DNA of 64,000 nt, from assembly GCA_026126205.1 (NCBI GenBank), contig JAHCJP010000005.1, positions 51,001-115,000 of the forward strand, read 5' to 3'. Shown piece after piece: positions 41,075 to 50,080 of the stretch. The stretch comes from Maricaulaceae bacterium. Lineage in GTDB: Bacteria; Pseudomonadota; Alphaproteobacteria; Caulobacterales; Maricaulaceae. Numbering within the stretch: position 1 is the first letter of the stretch; each line of letters starts with the position of its first letter. The notes beneath the pieces are model-generated. The model was not told the origin of the DNA. It ran no database searches and saw nothing but the letters and a program-made list of their open reading frames with translations. The translations under genes and the position numbers were made by a program.

Positions 41075-42124
41075 CTAGATCGCCCCGTCCGCCACGACCC
41101 GCGCGAAGGCGGGGTCGATGGCGGCTGTCGCGCCGCTTCCCGGCTCCAGCGCCGCGGTCAGCGGCGCGCTGGCCCGCCACAGGCTGCCGTCCGCGGTCTC
41201 AATCGTCACCGCCGCCCAGGCGCCTTGCGGACGGCGGCTGACGACGCGGACGGAAACCCCGTCCCCGGTGTTCAGCCGGATCCCTTCCGGCCGGATCAGC
41301 GCCACGGCGTGACTGTCATCGCCGATGCCATCCGCGGGCAGATCCCCAAGCGGGGTAGGCATGAACCCCGTCTTCACAAGACCGCGGAAAGACTCGACAT
41401 CACCGGTCAGGCGGGCGGCGATCTCGCAGGAAGGGCTCAGGTACACCGTGTCCGGCGGGCCGGACTGGATGATCCGTCCGGCGGCCATCAGGGCGAGGTC
41501 GTCGGCCACGGCCATCGCCTCCTCGGTGTCGTGTGTGACCACCAGTATGGCGGCGTTCGAGGCGCGCAGGGTTTTGAGCGCCTGTTCGCGCATCGAGGCC
41601 CGCAGGCGTCTGTCGAGGCCCGAGAACGGCTCGTCCATCAGCACGATATCCGGCCCGGGAGCGAGGGCGCGGGCCAGCGCCACGCGCTGCTGCTCGCCGC
41701 CCGACAGCTCATGCGGATAGGCGTGGGCGAGGGCGCCCATCTCCAGATCCGCCAGCAGCTTCAGCGCGTGTTCGCGCCGTTCCGGACGCGGCAGGGCGTT
41801 CAGGCCGAAGGCGACATTGTCCAGGGCCGTGAGGTGCGGGAACAGGGCGAAGTCCTGGAACACCACGCCGACGCGGCGTTTCTCCGGCGCGATGTGCTTG
41901 TCAGGGCCGCTCCACATCTCGCCAGCATGACGGATCTCGCCGCCGTCCAGCCGTTCCAGCCCGGCTATGGCGCGCAGCAGGGTGGACTTGCCGCTGCCCG
42001 ATGGACCCAGAAGCACCGTCACTCGTCCACAATACAGGTCAAGATCCGCGCCGCGCAGGGCCGCCCTGTCGCCGTTGAACATGCGGCAGGCGCCGCGGAC
42101 GGTCAGCACGGGCGCGGCGGTCAT
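41075..42124 (-). CDS. iron(III) ABC transporter ATP-binding protein
   Basis: 349 residues. Walker A is LLGPSGSGKSTLLRAIAG, the signature is HELSGGEQQRVALARALAPG, and Walker B is IVLMDEPFSGLD with the switch His in VVTHDTEEA. The C-terminal regulatory domain (about 245-349, TOBE-like) carries VALIRPEGIRL. It energises the neighbouring permease. Its ATG overlaps the permease stop by 4 bases. The three genes form an FbpABC-type unit. Confidence 0.92.
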   Translation of the reverse strand: MTAAPVLTVRGACRMFNGDRAALRGADLDLYCGRVTVLLGPSGSGKSTLLRAIAGLERLDGGEIRHAGEMWSGPDKHIAPEKRRVGVVFQDFALFPHLTALDNVAFGLNALPRPERREHALKLLADLEMGALAHAYPHELSGGEQQRVALARALAPGPDIVLMDEPFSGLDRRLRASMREQALKTLRASNAAILVVTHDTEEAMAVADDLALMAAGRIIQSGPPDTVYLSPSCEIAARLTGDVESFRGLVKTGFMPTPLGDLPADGIGDDSHAVALIRPEGIRLNTGDGVSVRVVSRRPQGAWAAVTIETADGSLWRASAPLTAALEPGSGATAAIDPAFARVVADGAI

Positions 42125-43791
42125 GACAACGTCCTTGCCACAGGTTCGCGGGCGATGCGCCGCGCCACCCAGATCATCGGACCCAGCGCCGCCAGCGCCA
42201 GCAGCACCGACGGCGCCGCCGCCTGTCCCAGGCGTTCGTCATGGGCGTAGTTGTGGGCGATCACGGCCAGGGTGTCGAAATTGAACGGGCGCAAGATCAT
42301 AGTGGCGGGAAGTTCCTTGATCACCTCCACAAACACCAATAACGCCGCTGTCGCCACTCCGCCCGACACCAGCGGCCAGTGCACGCGCGCGCTGACCTCC
42401 GTCGGGCCTGCGCCCAGCGTCCGCGCCGCGCCGTCCAGCGCAGGGGTGACACGCTGCAGCGCGCTTTCGCACGGGCCGATAGCGGCGGCGGCGAAGCGGG
42501 ACAGATAAGCGAATATCAGCGCGCCGATCCCGCCGGTCAACAGGATCGGGAAATGCGTGAAGCCTAACCCGGACCAGAGTTGGTCCAGCCAGCCCTGCAT
42601 CGCAGCGAGAATCGCGATCACGCCGACGGCGGCCACCGCGCCGGGAGCGGCGTAGCCTAGTCCCGCGGCCCGCGCCGCGAACACCGCGAACGGCCTGCCA
42701 GACCGCAGGGCGTAGGCCGCGCCAAGCCCCAGCACGGCGGCGAGCACCGCCGCCAGGCCCGCCAGGGTGACGGAGTTCAGGAAGGCCTGGCCCAGCCCCT
42801 GCGCGACCGGCGCATGCAGGGCCAGCCAACCTAGGCGGGCGAGCGGTATGGCGAATCCCAGCAGCAGCGGCGTCACGCAAACGCCGATCGCGGCCAGCGC
42901 CAGCCAGCCCGTCAGGCGCACGCGGCGGGCCGGCCTGCGGCGGCCCGAGGCTGAAGAGGCGCGCGCCCGCCGGCGCTGCATGCGTTCCGCCCCGAACACC
43001 AACAGCACGATGAACACCAGCAGCAGGGCGAGACGCGCCGCGTCGGCCACCGATCCTGCGCCGCTCCACGCCCGCACCACGCCGGCGGTCAGCGTCGGCG
43101 CGCCGAGGTGCGCCACCGCGCCGTAATCAGCCAGCGCCTCCATCACCACCAGCGCCAGACCGGCGGCGATCGCCGGGCGCGCCAGCGGCAGGGCGGCGCG
43201 GCGGAAGGCGCTGACCGGGCCATGGCCCAGGGTGCGCGCGGCGTCATAGGCGTCGGCGGACTGGCCCGCGAAGGCGTCCCGCGCCAGCAGGTAGACATAG
43301 GGATAGAAGGTGAAACTGAATACGAAACCGGCCCCCACAGGGCCGCGCACCACCGGGACGAGGCTGGTCCACCCGTCCGCACTGGCCTCGCGCAGGAAAC
43401 CCTGCACGGGTCCGGCGGTCTGGGTGATGTCCAGCCAGGCGTAGGCGGCGACATAGGCGGGAACCGCCAGTGGCAGCACCAGCGCCCACTCGAAGATCTT
43501 ACGGCCGGGAAAGTCGCAGCGCGCGACGATCCAGGCCGAGACAGCGCCGCCCGCCCCTGCACAAGCCGCCGCCACCAGGGCGACGATCAGCGTGTTCCAC
43601 AGATAGACGGGCAGGCGCGTGCCCGCGATGTGGGTGAGATAACCGCCGCTCCAGTCGCCAAAGGCGGCCACTGCCGCTACGGCGAACAGCGGCGTGGCGG
43701 CGATCAGCGCCGCCGCCGCCGCAAAAGGCGCGGGATCAAGGCCGGATAACCGGCCCCGCTCCCGCGCGGGAGCGGACGCAGTCAGGGCCAT
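42121..43791 (-). CDS. iron(III) ABC transporter permease (FbpB type)
   Basis: 556 residues, two fused permease halves with about 12 membrane helices. Each half has an EAA-like loop: AYDAARTLGHGPVSAFRRAA in the first and LDGAARTLGAGPTEVSARVH in the second, which contact the ATPase. Start ATG at 43791 lies inside the end of the binding-protein gene (10-base overlap). Together the genes import ferric iron (or possibly another trivalent or divalent metal). Confidence 0.92.
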   Translation of the reverse strand: MALTASAPARERGRLSGLDPAPFAAAAALIAATPLFAVAAVAAFGDWSGGYLTHIAGTRLPVYLWNTLIVALVAAACAGAGGAVSAWIVARCDFPGRKIFEWALVLPLAVPAYVAAYAWLDITQTAGPVQGFLREASADGWTSLVPVVRGPVGAGFVFSFTFYPYVYLLARDAFAGQSADAYDAARTLGHGPVSAFRRAALPLARPAIAAGLALVVMEALADYGAVAHLGAPTLTAGVVRAWSGAGSVADAARLALLLVFIVLLVFGAERMQRRRARASSASGRRRPARRVRLTGWLALAAIGVCVTPLLLGFAIPLARLGWLALHAPVAQGLGQAFLNSVTLAGLAAVLAAVLGLGAAYALRSGRPFAVFAARAAGLGYAAPGAVAAVGVIAILAAMQGWLDQLWSGLGFTHFPILLTGGIGALIFAYLSRFAAAAIGPCESALQRVTPALDGAARTLGAGPTEVSARVHWPLVSGGVATAALLVFVEVIKELPATMILRPFNFDTLAVIAHNYAHDERLGQAAAPSVLLALAALGPMIWVARRIAREPVARTLS

Positions 43792-44816
43792 CCGGCGCGG
43801 TCGAATATGCGCTGCGCGGTTTCTGCGCGCTCGCCGAGGCGCGCGACGTTCATTTCATCCTCACGGAAGCCGCCCAGTGCGGCGAGCGGTTCATTGCTCC
43901 ACGTTACGGTTTCGAGGACCGGGTATTCGCTGGTCAGCTCGGCGAAAGCGCGCTGGGCGTCCTCGGTGAAAAGGAAGGCGATGAAGGCGCGGGCGGCCTC
44001 CGGGTTCGGCGCGTTTGCGGCGACGCCGGCGCCGGAAATGTTCACATGGGTTCCCTCGCCATCCTGATCCGGGAAGATCAACCCCACTGATGCTGCGACG
44101 GCGCGATCCGCCGCTTCCGCCGAGTTGGCGAGGCGGGCCAGATAATAATGGTTCACCAGAGCGACGTCGCATTCACCGGCGGCGACGGCGCGGATCTGGT
44201 CGGTGTCGCCGCCCTGCGGCGGGCGGGCGAGATTGTTCGCCACCCCGCGCGCCCAGGCTTCGGCGGCCTCCTCGCCCATACGCTCGACCAACGCCGCCAG
44301 CAGCGACTGGTTATAGACGTTGGACGAGCTGCGGACGCACACCCGGCCGGCCCAACGCGGATCGGCGAGATCGGCGTAGTTGGCTATCTGCGATGCGTCG
44401 GCGCGCTCGCGGCTGTAGACGATCACCCGCGCACGCTTGGCGAAGCCGACCCAGTAACCATCGGTGTCGCGGAGATGCTCCGGAACGCCTGGTGCGATCA
44501 CGCCGTAATGCTCCTGCGCGAACAGCCCCGCCGCCTGCGCCCGGTAAAGCCGTCCGGCGTCTACGGTGACGATGACATCCGCCGGGCTGCGCGCGCCATC
44601 GGCGCGGATACGCTCAATCATAAGATCGCCATCGGCTTCGATCAGATTGACGCGGATGCCCGTCGCCTCGGTGAAAGCTGCGTAGACATAGCGGTCGGAG
44701 TCGTAGTGGCGGGCGGAATAGACGTTGACCACGTCCGGACCGCCGCCCGGCTGACCACAGGCGGTTGCGGCCGCGGCGGCGAATGCGACCAGTATGGAAA
44801 GTGCGCGCGTGCGCAT
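43782..44816 (-). CDS. iron(III) ABC transporter substrate-binding lipoprotein
   Basis: 344 residues. A signal peptide with lipobox-like AATAC suggests lipidation. FutA/FbpA features: VVNVYSARHYDSDRYVY at the start of the mature protein and NHYYLARLANS, whose adjacent tyrosines coordinate Fe3+ in the family. It captures ferric iron in the periplasm for the following permease and ATPase. No Fur-type box was identified in the short region toward the tRNA gene. Confidence 0.92.
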   Translation of the reverse strand: MRTRALSILVAFAAAAATACGQPGGGPDVVNVYSARHYDSDRYVYAAFTEATGIRVNLIEADGDLMIERIRADGARSPADVIVTVDAGRLYRAQAAGLFAQEHYGVIAPGVPEHLRDTDGYWVGFAKRARVIVYSRERADASQIANYADLADPRWAGRVCVRSSSNVYNQSLLAALVERMGEEAAEAWARGVANNLARPPQGGDTDQIRAVAAGECDVALVNHYYLARLANSAEAADRAVAASVGLIFPDQDGEGTHVNISGAGVAANAPNPEAARAFIAFLFTEDAQRAFAELTSEYPVLETVTWSNEPLAALGGFREDEMNVARLGERAETAQRIFDRAGWP

Positions 44817-44942
44817 TGCTTTCTCCTGAAGAGACTAGGCTTGCGATGCCATTTTTGAGAACGCTTCGCAAGTGCAGTCGCCAGCGGCGTGCTGTCGCGC
44901 CTGTGCCGCAGAGGCGCGAGCAAACAGCAAATGGAAGGAGAG

Positions 44943-45017
44943 TGGTGGGCGATGCTGGGATTGAACCAGCGACCTCCTCGGTGTGAACGAGGCGCTCTCC
45001 CGCTGAGCTAATCGCCC
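44943..45017 (-). tRNA. tRNA-Val (anticodon CAC)
   Basis: On the minus strand the 5' acceptor GGGCGAT pairs with ATCGCCC at the 3' end. The D arm is AGCTCAGCGGGAGAGC, the anticodon stem CCTCG/CGAGG encloses TTCACAC (anticodon CAC), and the T arm is CTGGTTCAATCCCAG. A single A discriminator and encoded CCA (44943-44945) complete 75 bases. It reads GTG valine codons. Confidence 0.95.
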
Positions 45018-45254
45018 GGGAATGAAGGGCGGTGCTATACGGGCCGCCCGCAGACCGGTCAAGCGTGCGGGCAGCGCCCTTTTCCGCCTGGTGCGGCGAG
45101 ATGACGCACCGCCATGGTGTCGTCATAGTCGCCGCGCATATGTATCAGCCGTCCGGTTCAGGTTCCGCCTTGGCGGCGCCTGGCCGGTTTTCCGGGGGAG
45201 CGGACTGTAACGCGTACGGCTGAAGCCAAGCTTCGCCGGAACGGAGGCTTGTTG

Positions 45255-45473
45255 ATGAATAACGATTTCTGCACGCCGGAGGGCGCACGCCGCCTGAAAG
45301 CCCGTATTGAGGCCTTCTGGGCCGAGCGCGGCTACAACGTGACGATCGATCTGGTGGATGCCGGCTTCATGCCGGCCATGCGTTCGGCCCGCACTGACGT
45401 GCGCTCGGACATGGTCAACGGCCTGCCCCGCCGTCCGGCCAACGACGCCGGGCCGGAGCGCCGCAGCGCCTAA
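45255..45473 (+). CDS. small conserved protein of unknown function
   Basis: 72 residues, soluble. The sequence ARIEAFWAERGYNVTIDLVD AGF followed by SARTDVRSDMVNGLPRR is a pattern recurring in small proteins of alphaproteobacteria, without known function. The start is the ATG at 45255; two TTG codons directly precede it. GGAGG lies upstream at 45244-45248 region. It ends 4 bases into the convergent gph gene. I infer a genuine gene from codon use and the conserved core. Confidence 0.7.
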   Translation: MNNDFCTPEGARRLKARIEAFWAERGYNVTIDLVDAGFMPAMRSARTDVRSDMVNGLPRRPANDAGPERRSA

Positions 45474-46150
45474 GCGCCGCCGCGCCACAGCGCGACCAGC
45501 GCGCCGGGCAATTCCCTGAAGTCATCGAGAACCCTGTCGGCGCCCAGCGCGCCGGCGGGGGTTTCGCTGTATCCGTGCGTCAGCACCACGACGGGCGCCG
45601 CCGCCGCCTTCGCGGCCAGCACGTCGGGCGCCGAATCGCCCACCATCGCCATGCGCGCGGGCGCTTCGCCCCAGGCGGCGAGCAGATGCGCGGGATCGGG
45701 CTTTTTGGCCGGGGCGCGCTCCGGCCCCACCACCCGCTCGAACCGGTCGATCACGCGCAGTTCGGTCAGCAGCAGGTCGGCCAGCTCCGACGGCTTGTTG
45801 GTGCAGACTGACAGCCGCGCGCCGCCGGCGCGCAATTCATCCAGCGTTTCCAGGACGCCCGGGAACAGGCGGCTGTTGTCCGCGATGCCGCCGCGGTAGG
45901 CCTCGATAAAGCGGGCGACGAGGTCATCCGTCCGCGCCGCCTCCAGCACGCGGCCCTGCCGCGCATAGGCGCGCTCGATCAGCACCCGCGCACCGCGCCC
46001 CACCAGCATGCGCAGATCGGCCAGAGGCACGGGCGCGAGGCCGTCCGACGCCGTCGCGACGTTCAGCGCGCGGATAAGGTCCGGCGCGGTGTCGGCCAGC
46101 GTGCCGTCGAGATCGAAAGCGATGGCGGCGTTTCGGAAATATTCCGACAT
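45470..46150 (-). CDS. gph: phosphoglycolate phosphatase-like HAD hydrolase
   Basis: 226 residues. HAD motifs: I = AIAFDLDGTLADTAPDL (nucleophile and acid/base Asp), II = LSVCTNKPS, III = APAKKPDPAHL, IV = MVGDSAPDVLAAKA. The cap insertion after motif I matches subfamily IA Gph proteins, which remove 2-phosphoglycolate from DNA repair or metabolism. Start ATG at 46150; a TTG one codon earlier is unlikely. It is divergent from glmU, 96 bases away. Confidence 0.88.
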   Translation of the reverse strand: MSEYFRNAAIAFDLDGTLADTAPDLIRALNVATASDGLAPVPLADLRMLVGRGARVLIERAYARQGRVLEAARTDDLVARFIEAYRGGIADNSRLFPGVLETLDELRAGGARLSVCTNKPSELADLLLTELRVIDRFERVVGPERAPAKKPDPAHLLAAWGEAPARMAMVGDSAPDVLAAKAAAAPVVVLTHGYSETPAGALGADRVLDDFRELPGALVALWRGGA

Positions 46151-46246
46151 CAATCCTGACGTCCTTTAATCGCGCGCGGTGGTCGCGAATCCACGCGCTT
46201 TCGGCTATAGCGCCTTTCATATTCCGTGGCAGGGAGAATCGCAGAC

Positions 46247-47611
46247 ATGGCCAGCCCCCGCGCCGCCGTCATTCTCGCCGCCGGGCAGGGAACGCGGATG
46301 AAATCGGCTTTGCCGAAGCCGCTGCACAAGGTTGGCGGCAAGGCGATGCTGGACTGGAGCATTGATCTGGCGCGGGCGGCGGGCGTGGAGAGGGTGATCG
46401 TTATCCACGGTCCGCAGGGCGCGGAAGTCGCCGCCGCGGCGCAGGCCAGGGGATGCGAAACCGCCTTGCAGGACAAGGCGCTGGGCACCGCCCACGCCGT
46501 CGGCTGCGCGAAGCAGAAGCTGGCCGGGTATTCCGGCGAGTTGATCGTGCTCTACGCCGACACCCCCCTGATCCAAACCGATACAATCATCAATGTTTTC
46601 AAGGCTTTGGAGGGTGGCGCCGGCGTGGCGGTGCTGGGGTTCGAGGCCGCCGAGCCCGGCGGTTACGGCCGCCTTATCGTCAATGAAAACAACGAGTTGC
46701 AGCGCATCGTCGAGGCCGCCGACGCCAGCGCCGACGAAAAGGCCGTCCGCCTGGTCAATTCCGGGGTCCTGGCCGCGGATAGCGCGCTGCTTTTCCGCCT
46801 GATCGGAGCGGTGAAAAACGACAACGCAAAGGGCGAGTATTACCTGACCGACGTGGTGGCTCTGGCGCGGGCGGAGGGCGAAAAAGCCGTTGTCGTGCAA
46901 GGCGATGAGGCCGAGATGCTGGGCGTTAACGACCGCGCCGATCTCGCCCGCGCCGAGGCCGCCTTCCAGGCCCGCAAGCGCGAAGAAATCCTGCGCAATG
47001 GCGCGACGATGACCGCCCCCGAAACGGTGTTTTTCAGCCATGACACAAAGGTGTCGTCTGGGGTTACCTTCGAACCCTTCACAGTCATGCTTGAAGGGGT
47101 CTTCATTGGCGCTAACGCGCATATACGTTCATTTTCCCATCTCGAGGGCGCGACGATCGAGGCCGGCGCCGTGATCGGACCCTACGCCCGGCTGCGTCCC
47201 GGCGCCGAGATCGGACCCGGCGCCCGGGTGGGCAATTTCGTCGAGGTGAAGAAGGCGCGTCTTGGCGAAGGCGCCAAGGCGAACCATCTGAGTTATATCG
47301 GCGACGCCGAGGTCGGGCCGGGCGCCAATATCGGCGCGGGCACGATCACCTGCAATTACGACGGCTTCGACAAGCATGTCACGGTGATCGGCGCCGGCGC
47401 CTTCATCGGGTCGAACACGGCGCTGGTCGCCCCGGTGACGGTCGGCGCGGGGGCGATGACCGGGTCGGGCGCGACGATCACGCACGACGTGCCGGACGAC
47501 GCGCTGGCCGTCGCCCGCGCGCCGCAGGTGAACAAGGACGGCTGGGCGAAGAAATTCCGCGCCCTGAAAGCCGCGAAGAAGACCGCGAAAAACAACAAGA
47601 CCAAGGAGTAG
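46247..47611 (+). CDS. glmU: bifunctional GlcNAc-1-phosphate uridyltransferase/GlcN-1-P acetyltransferase
   Basis: 454 residues, normal GlmU. The N-terminal pyrophosphorylase has LAAGQGTRMKSALPKPLHKV and the C-terminal left-handed beta-helix has the hexapeptide turns with NFVEVKKARLGEGAKANHLS YIGD and GAGTITCNYDGFDKH. It makes UDP-GlcNAc for peptidoglycan, LPS and polysaccharide. ATG at 46247 gives the family start (MASPRAAVILAAGQG); an upstream GTG extension is not supported. It is followed after 4 bases by the aldehyde dehydrogenase gene. Confidence 0.96.
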   Translation: MASPRAAVILAAGQGTRMKSALPKPLHKVGGKAMLDWSIDLARAAGVERVIVIHGPQGAEVAAAAQARGCETALQDKALGTAHAVGCAKQKLAGYSGELIVLYADTPLIQTDTIINVFKALEGGAGVAVLGFEAAEPGGYGRLIVNENNELQRIVEAADASADEKAVRLVNSGVLAADSALLFRLIGAVKNDNAKGEYYLTDVVALARAEGEKAVVVQGDEAEMLGVNDRADLARAEAAFQARKREEILRNGATMTAPETVFFSHDTKVSSGVTFEPFTVMLEGVFIGANAHIRSFSHLEGATIEAGAVIGPYARLRPGAEIGPGARVGNFVEVKKARLGEGAKANHLSYIGDAEVGPGANIGAGTITCNYDGFDKHVTVIGAGAFIGSNTALVAPVTVGAGAMTGSGATITHDVPDDALAVARAPQVNKDGWAKKFRALKAAKKTAKNNKTKE

Positions 47612-47615
47612 GCCG

Positions 47616-49106
47616 ATGAACGCCCCGGAACGCGCCCCCGTCAACCCGCTGGAGCGGTTGAAGGACAAGGGCCTGCTGAAAACCCAGAGCTTCATCGGCG
47701 GCGGCTGGGCGGCGGGCGGCGCGCGCTTCGCCGTCGCCAATCCGGCGACGCGGCAGGTGATCGCGGAGGTCGACGATGTCGGCGCCGCGGGCGCCAAGGC
47801 CGCCGTCGCCGCCGCGCACCAGGCGTTCCAGACCTGGCGCAAGACCAGCCCGTTCGAGCGCGCGAAAGTCCTGAAAGCCTGGCACGCGCTGATCATGGAG
47901 AACGTCCATGACCTGGCGGTGCTGGTCACGGCCGAGATGGGCAAGCCCTTCCGCGAGGCGCAGGGCGAGGTGGTCTATGGCGCCGGCTTCGTCGACTGGT
48001 CGGCGGAAGAGGCGAAACGCATTCACGGCGAAACCCTGCCCACCCCGTTTCCGGGTAGCCGCGGATGGACGATCCGCCAGCCGGTGGGCGTGGTCGCCTG
48101 CATCACGCCGTGGAATTTCCCGATGGCGATGGTGACGCGCAAATGCGCCCCGGCGCTGGCCGCCGGCTGCACCATGGTGCTGAAACCGGCGCCGGAAACG
48201 CCGCTGTCGGCGCTGGCGCTGGCCGAACTGGCGAAACGCGCCGGCGTGCCGGACGGGGTGTTCAACGTCGTCTGCGGCGAGGCGGAAGCCATCGGCCCGG
48301 TGCTCACCGGGTCGGACGAAGTGCGGATGATCGGCTTCACCGGCTCCACGGAAGTCGGCAAGATCCTGATGCGTCAGGCGGCGGACGGGGTGAAACGCGT
48401 GGCGCTGGAACTCGGCGGCAACGCGCCGTTCATCGTCATGGACGATGCGGATGTCGAGGCCGCGGCGGCGGGCGTGGTGGCGTCGAAATTCCGCGTTTCG
48501 GGCCAGACCTGCGTTTCCGCCAACCGCGTGATCGCGCAAGAAAAAGTGGCGGACAGGCTGGTCGAGGCGCTGGCCGAGAAGGTCAAGGCGCTGAAACCCG
48601 GCGATGGCTTCGCCGAAGGGGTCGACATCGGCCCGCTGATCCATGACGAGGCGGTGGCCCGCGTCGATGCGCTGGTGCGCGGCGCGAAGGACGCCGGGGC
48701 GAAAATCCTCGCCGGCGGCCGGCGGCTGGACGATCTCGGCGGCGCCTTCTACGCCCCGACGCTGGTCGAGGGCGGGGGCTATGACCTTGACCTGGCCTGT
48801 TTCGAGATTTTCGGCCCCGTCGCCTCGGTCTACCGGGCCAGGGACGAGGCGGAGATCATCGCCCGCGCCAATGACACGCCCTATGGCCTCGCCGCCTATG
48901 TCTACACGCAGGACATCGGCCGCGTGCACCGGCTTTCAGAGGCGCTGGACTTCGGCATGGTCGGCGTCAACGCGCCGATGGTCGGCTCTCCCTCCACGCC
49001 GTTCGGCGGCGTGAAACAGTCCGGCATCGGGCGCGAGGGCGGCAAATGGGGCGTCGAGGAATTCACCGAGCTGAAATACGTGCTGCTCGGCGGGGTGGAG
49101 GGGTGA
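47616..49106 (+). CDS. NAD(P)-dependent aldehyde dehydrogenase, succinate-semialdehyde type
   Basis: 496 residues. ALDH hallmarks: catalytic Glu in [17 protein letters not shown], catalytic Cys in [13 protein letters not shown], cofactor loop [11 protein letters not shown] and the end [20 protein letters not shown]. Overall it resembles GabD (succinate-semialdehyde dehydrogenase), which converts a GABA-derived aldehyde to succinate. No other GABA genes are nearby, so the substrate is tentative. Start ATG at 47616 is 4 bases downstream of glmU. Confidence 0.9.
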   Translation: MNAPERAPVNPLERLKDKGLLKTQSFIGGGWAAGGARFAVANPATRQVIAEVDDVGAAGAKAAVAAAHQAFQTWRKTSPFERAKVLKAWHALIMENVHDLAVLVTAEMGKPFREAQGEVVYGAGFVDWSAEEAKRIHGETLPTPFPGSRGWTIRQPVGVVACITPWNFPMAMVTRKCAPALAAGCTMVLKPAPETPLSALALAELAKRAGVPDGVFNVVCGEAEAIGPVLTGSDEVRMIGFTGSTEVGKILMRQAADGVKRVALELGGNAPFIVMDDADVEAAAAGVVASKFRVSGQTCVSANRVIAQEKVADRLVEALAEKVKALKPGDGFAEGVDIGPLIHDEAVARVDALVRGAKDAGAKILAGGRRLDDLGGAFYAPTLVEGGGYDLDLACFEIFGPVASVYRARDEAEIIARANDTPYGLAAYVYTQDIGRVHRLSEALDFGMVGVNAPMVGSPSTPFGGVKQSGIGREGGKWGVEEFTELKYVLLGGVEG

Positions 49107-49131
49107 TCGCCCCGGCGCGGGAGCGCGCGGC

Positions 49132-49833
49132 GTGAGCGCCGCCGCCCAGAAGGCGCGCGCCGCCGCCGCGGCGCTGGACTATGTCGAAACCGGGATGACG
49201 CTGGGGCTCGGCTCCGGCTCCACGGCGGAAATTTTCGTCCGCCTGCTGGGCCAGCGGGTCAAACAGGGCCTCGCCGTCCGGGGCATCCCCACCTCGCAGG
49301 CCACGGCCGATCTGGCGGCGGCCGAGGGCGTGCCGCTGATGCCGGTGGAGCAGGCCGATCGCATTCACCTGACCATCGACGGCGCCGACGAGGTCGACGG
49401 CCGTTTCCGCCTTATCAAGGGCGGCGGGGGGTGCCTGCTGCGTGAAAAGATCATCGCCCACGCGTCCGACCGCATGGTGGTGGTGGTGGACGAGACCAAG
49501 CTGGTCGGGCGCCTCGGCGCCTTTCCGCTGCCGGTGGAGGTGGATCCGTTCGGCTTCACCATCACCGCCAAGAAGGTGTTCGACGCCCTGCGCGCCGCGG
49601 GCGTCAAGCGCCCGGACGTGACCCTGCGCCGCCAGGGCGACGGCCCGGCCCCGTTCGTCACCGACGGCGGGCATTACATTCTCGATTGCGCCTGCGGCGA
49701 ACTGCCCGATCCCGAAGCCGCCGACCGGCATCTGAAAGCCATCCCCGGCATGGTCGAACACGGCCTGTTCCTCGGCCTCGCCCGCACCGTCATCGTCGGC
49801 GAAGACCACGGCGTGAAGGTGATGGAGCTTTAG
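49132..49833 (+). CDS. rpiA: ribose-5-phosphate isomerase A
   Basis: 233 residues. RpiA motifs: [38 protein letters not shown] with CLLREKI, and VEVDPFGF. It interconverts ribose-5-P and ribulose-5-P in the pentose phosphate pathway. The GTG start lies 25 bases after the aldehyde dehydrogenase stop, with GCGCGGC rather than a good ribosome site before it. It is the last host gene before the reverse-transcriptase island. Confidence 0.95.
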   Translation: MSAAAQKARAAAAALDYVETGMTLGLGSGSTAEIFVRLLGQRVKQGLAVRGIPTSQATADLAAAEGVPLMPVEQADRIHLTIDGADEVDGRFRLIKGGGGCLLREKIIAHASDRMVVVVDETKLVGRLGAFPLPVEVDPFGFTITAKKVFDALRAAGVKRPDVTLRRQGDGPAPFVTDGGHYILDCACGELPDPEAADRHLKAIPGMVEHGLFLGLARTVIVGEDHGVKVMEL

Positions 49834-49860
49834 GGGGAGGGGACGGCTGACGTTCACGCT

Positions 49861-49888
49861 TTGATCTCAGAGCGTTTCGCGCTATAGA
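49861..49888 (+). promoter_or_regulatory. sigma-70-like promoter ahead of the RNA/RT locus
   Basis: TTGATC (49861) and TATAGA (49883) are separated by 16 bases, an acceptable -35/-10 pair. Transcription would start near 49895, immediately before the structured region. Identified by eye only. Confidence 0.35.
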
Positions 49889-49894
49889 TTCCCG

Positions 49895-50080
49895 GTTGAG
49901 TCGTTGATGCTGGTTTGCGGTATCGGCCAGATGGCTGCGTCGATCAGCATCGGCACAAGCGGAGCTTGGAGCTTCGCTTGGCGGGTTGAAGGTGTCGCAG
50001 GTAATAACCGGTCACCCGAACCCGGATGCAGCACCGTAGCCGGGGAAGAGCTTTGCCCATAGGCCCCACAGCTACGAAAT
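49895..50080 (+). ncRNA. candidate structured RNA upstream of reverse transcriptase
   Basis: Four consecutive hairpins can be drawn. (1) 49904-49913 pairs with 49944-49953 (core GATGCTG/CAGCATC). (2) CAAGCGGAGCT (49956-49966) pairs with AGCTTCGCTTG (49970-49980): 11 pairs, one G-U, 3-base loop. (3) CGGGTT (49982-49987) pairs with AACCCG (50019-50024), enclosing GGTG/CACC and GGT/ACC around AATA. (4) CGTAGC (50035-50040) pairs with GCTACG (50071-50076), enclosing GGGG/CCCC. The density of pairing directly upstream of a lone RT gene suggests a template or cofactor RNA, as in DRT-type systems or retrons. No known RNA family was recognised. Confidence 0.5.
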
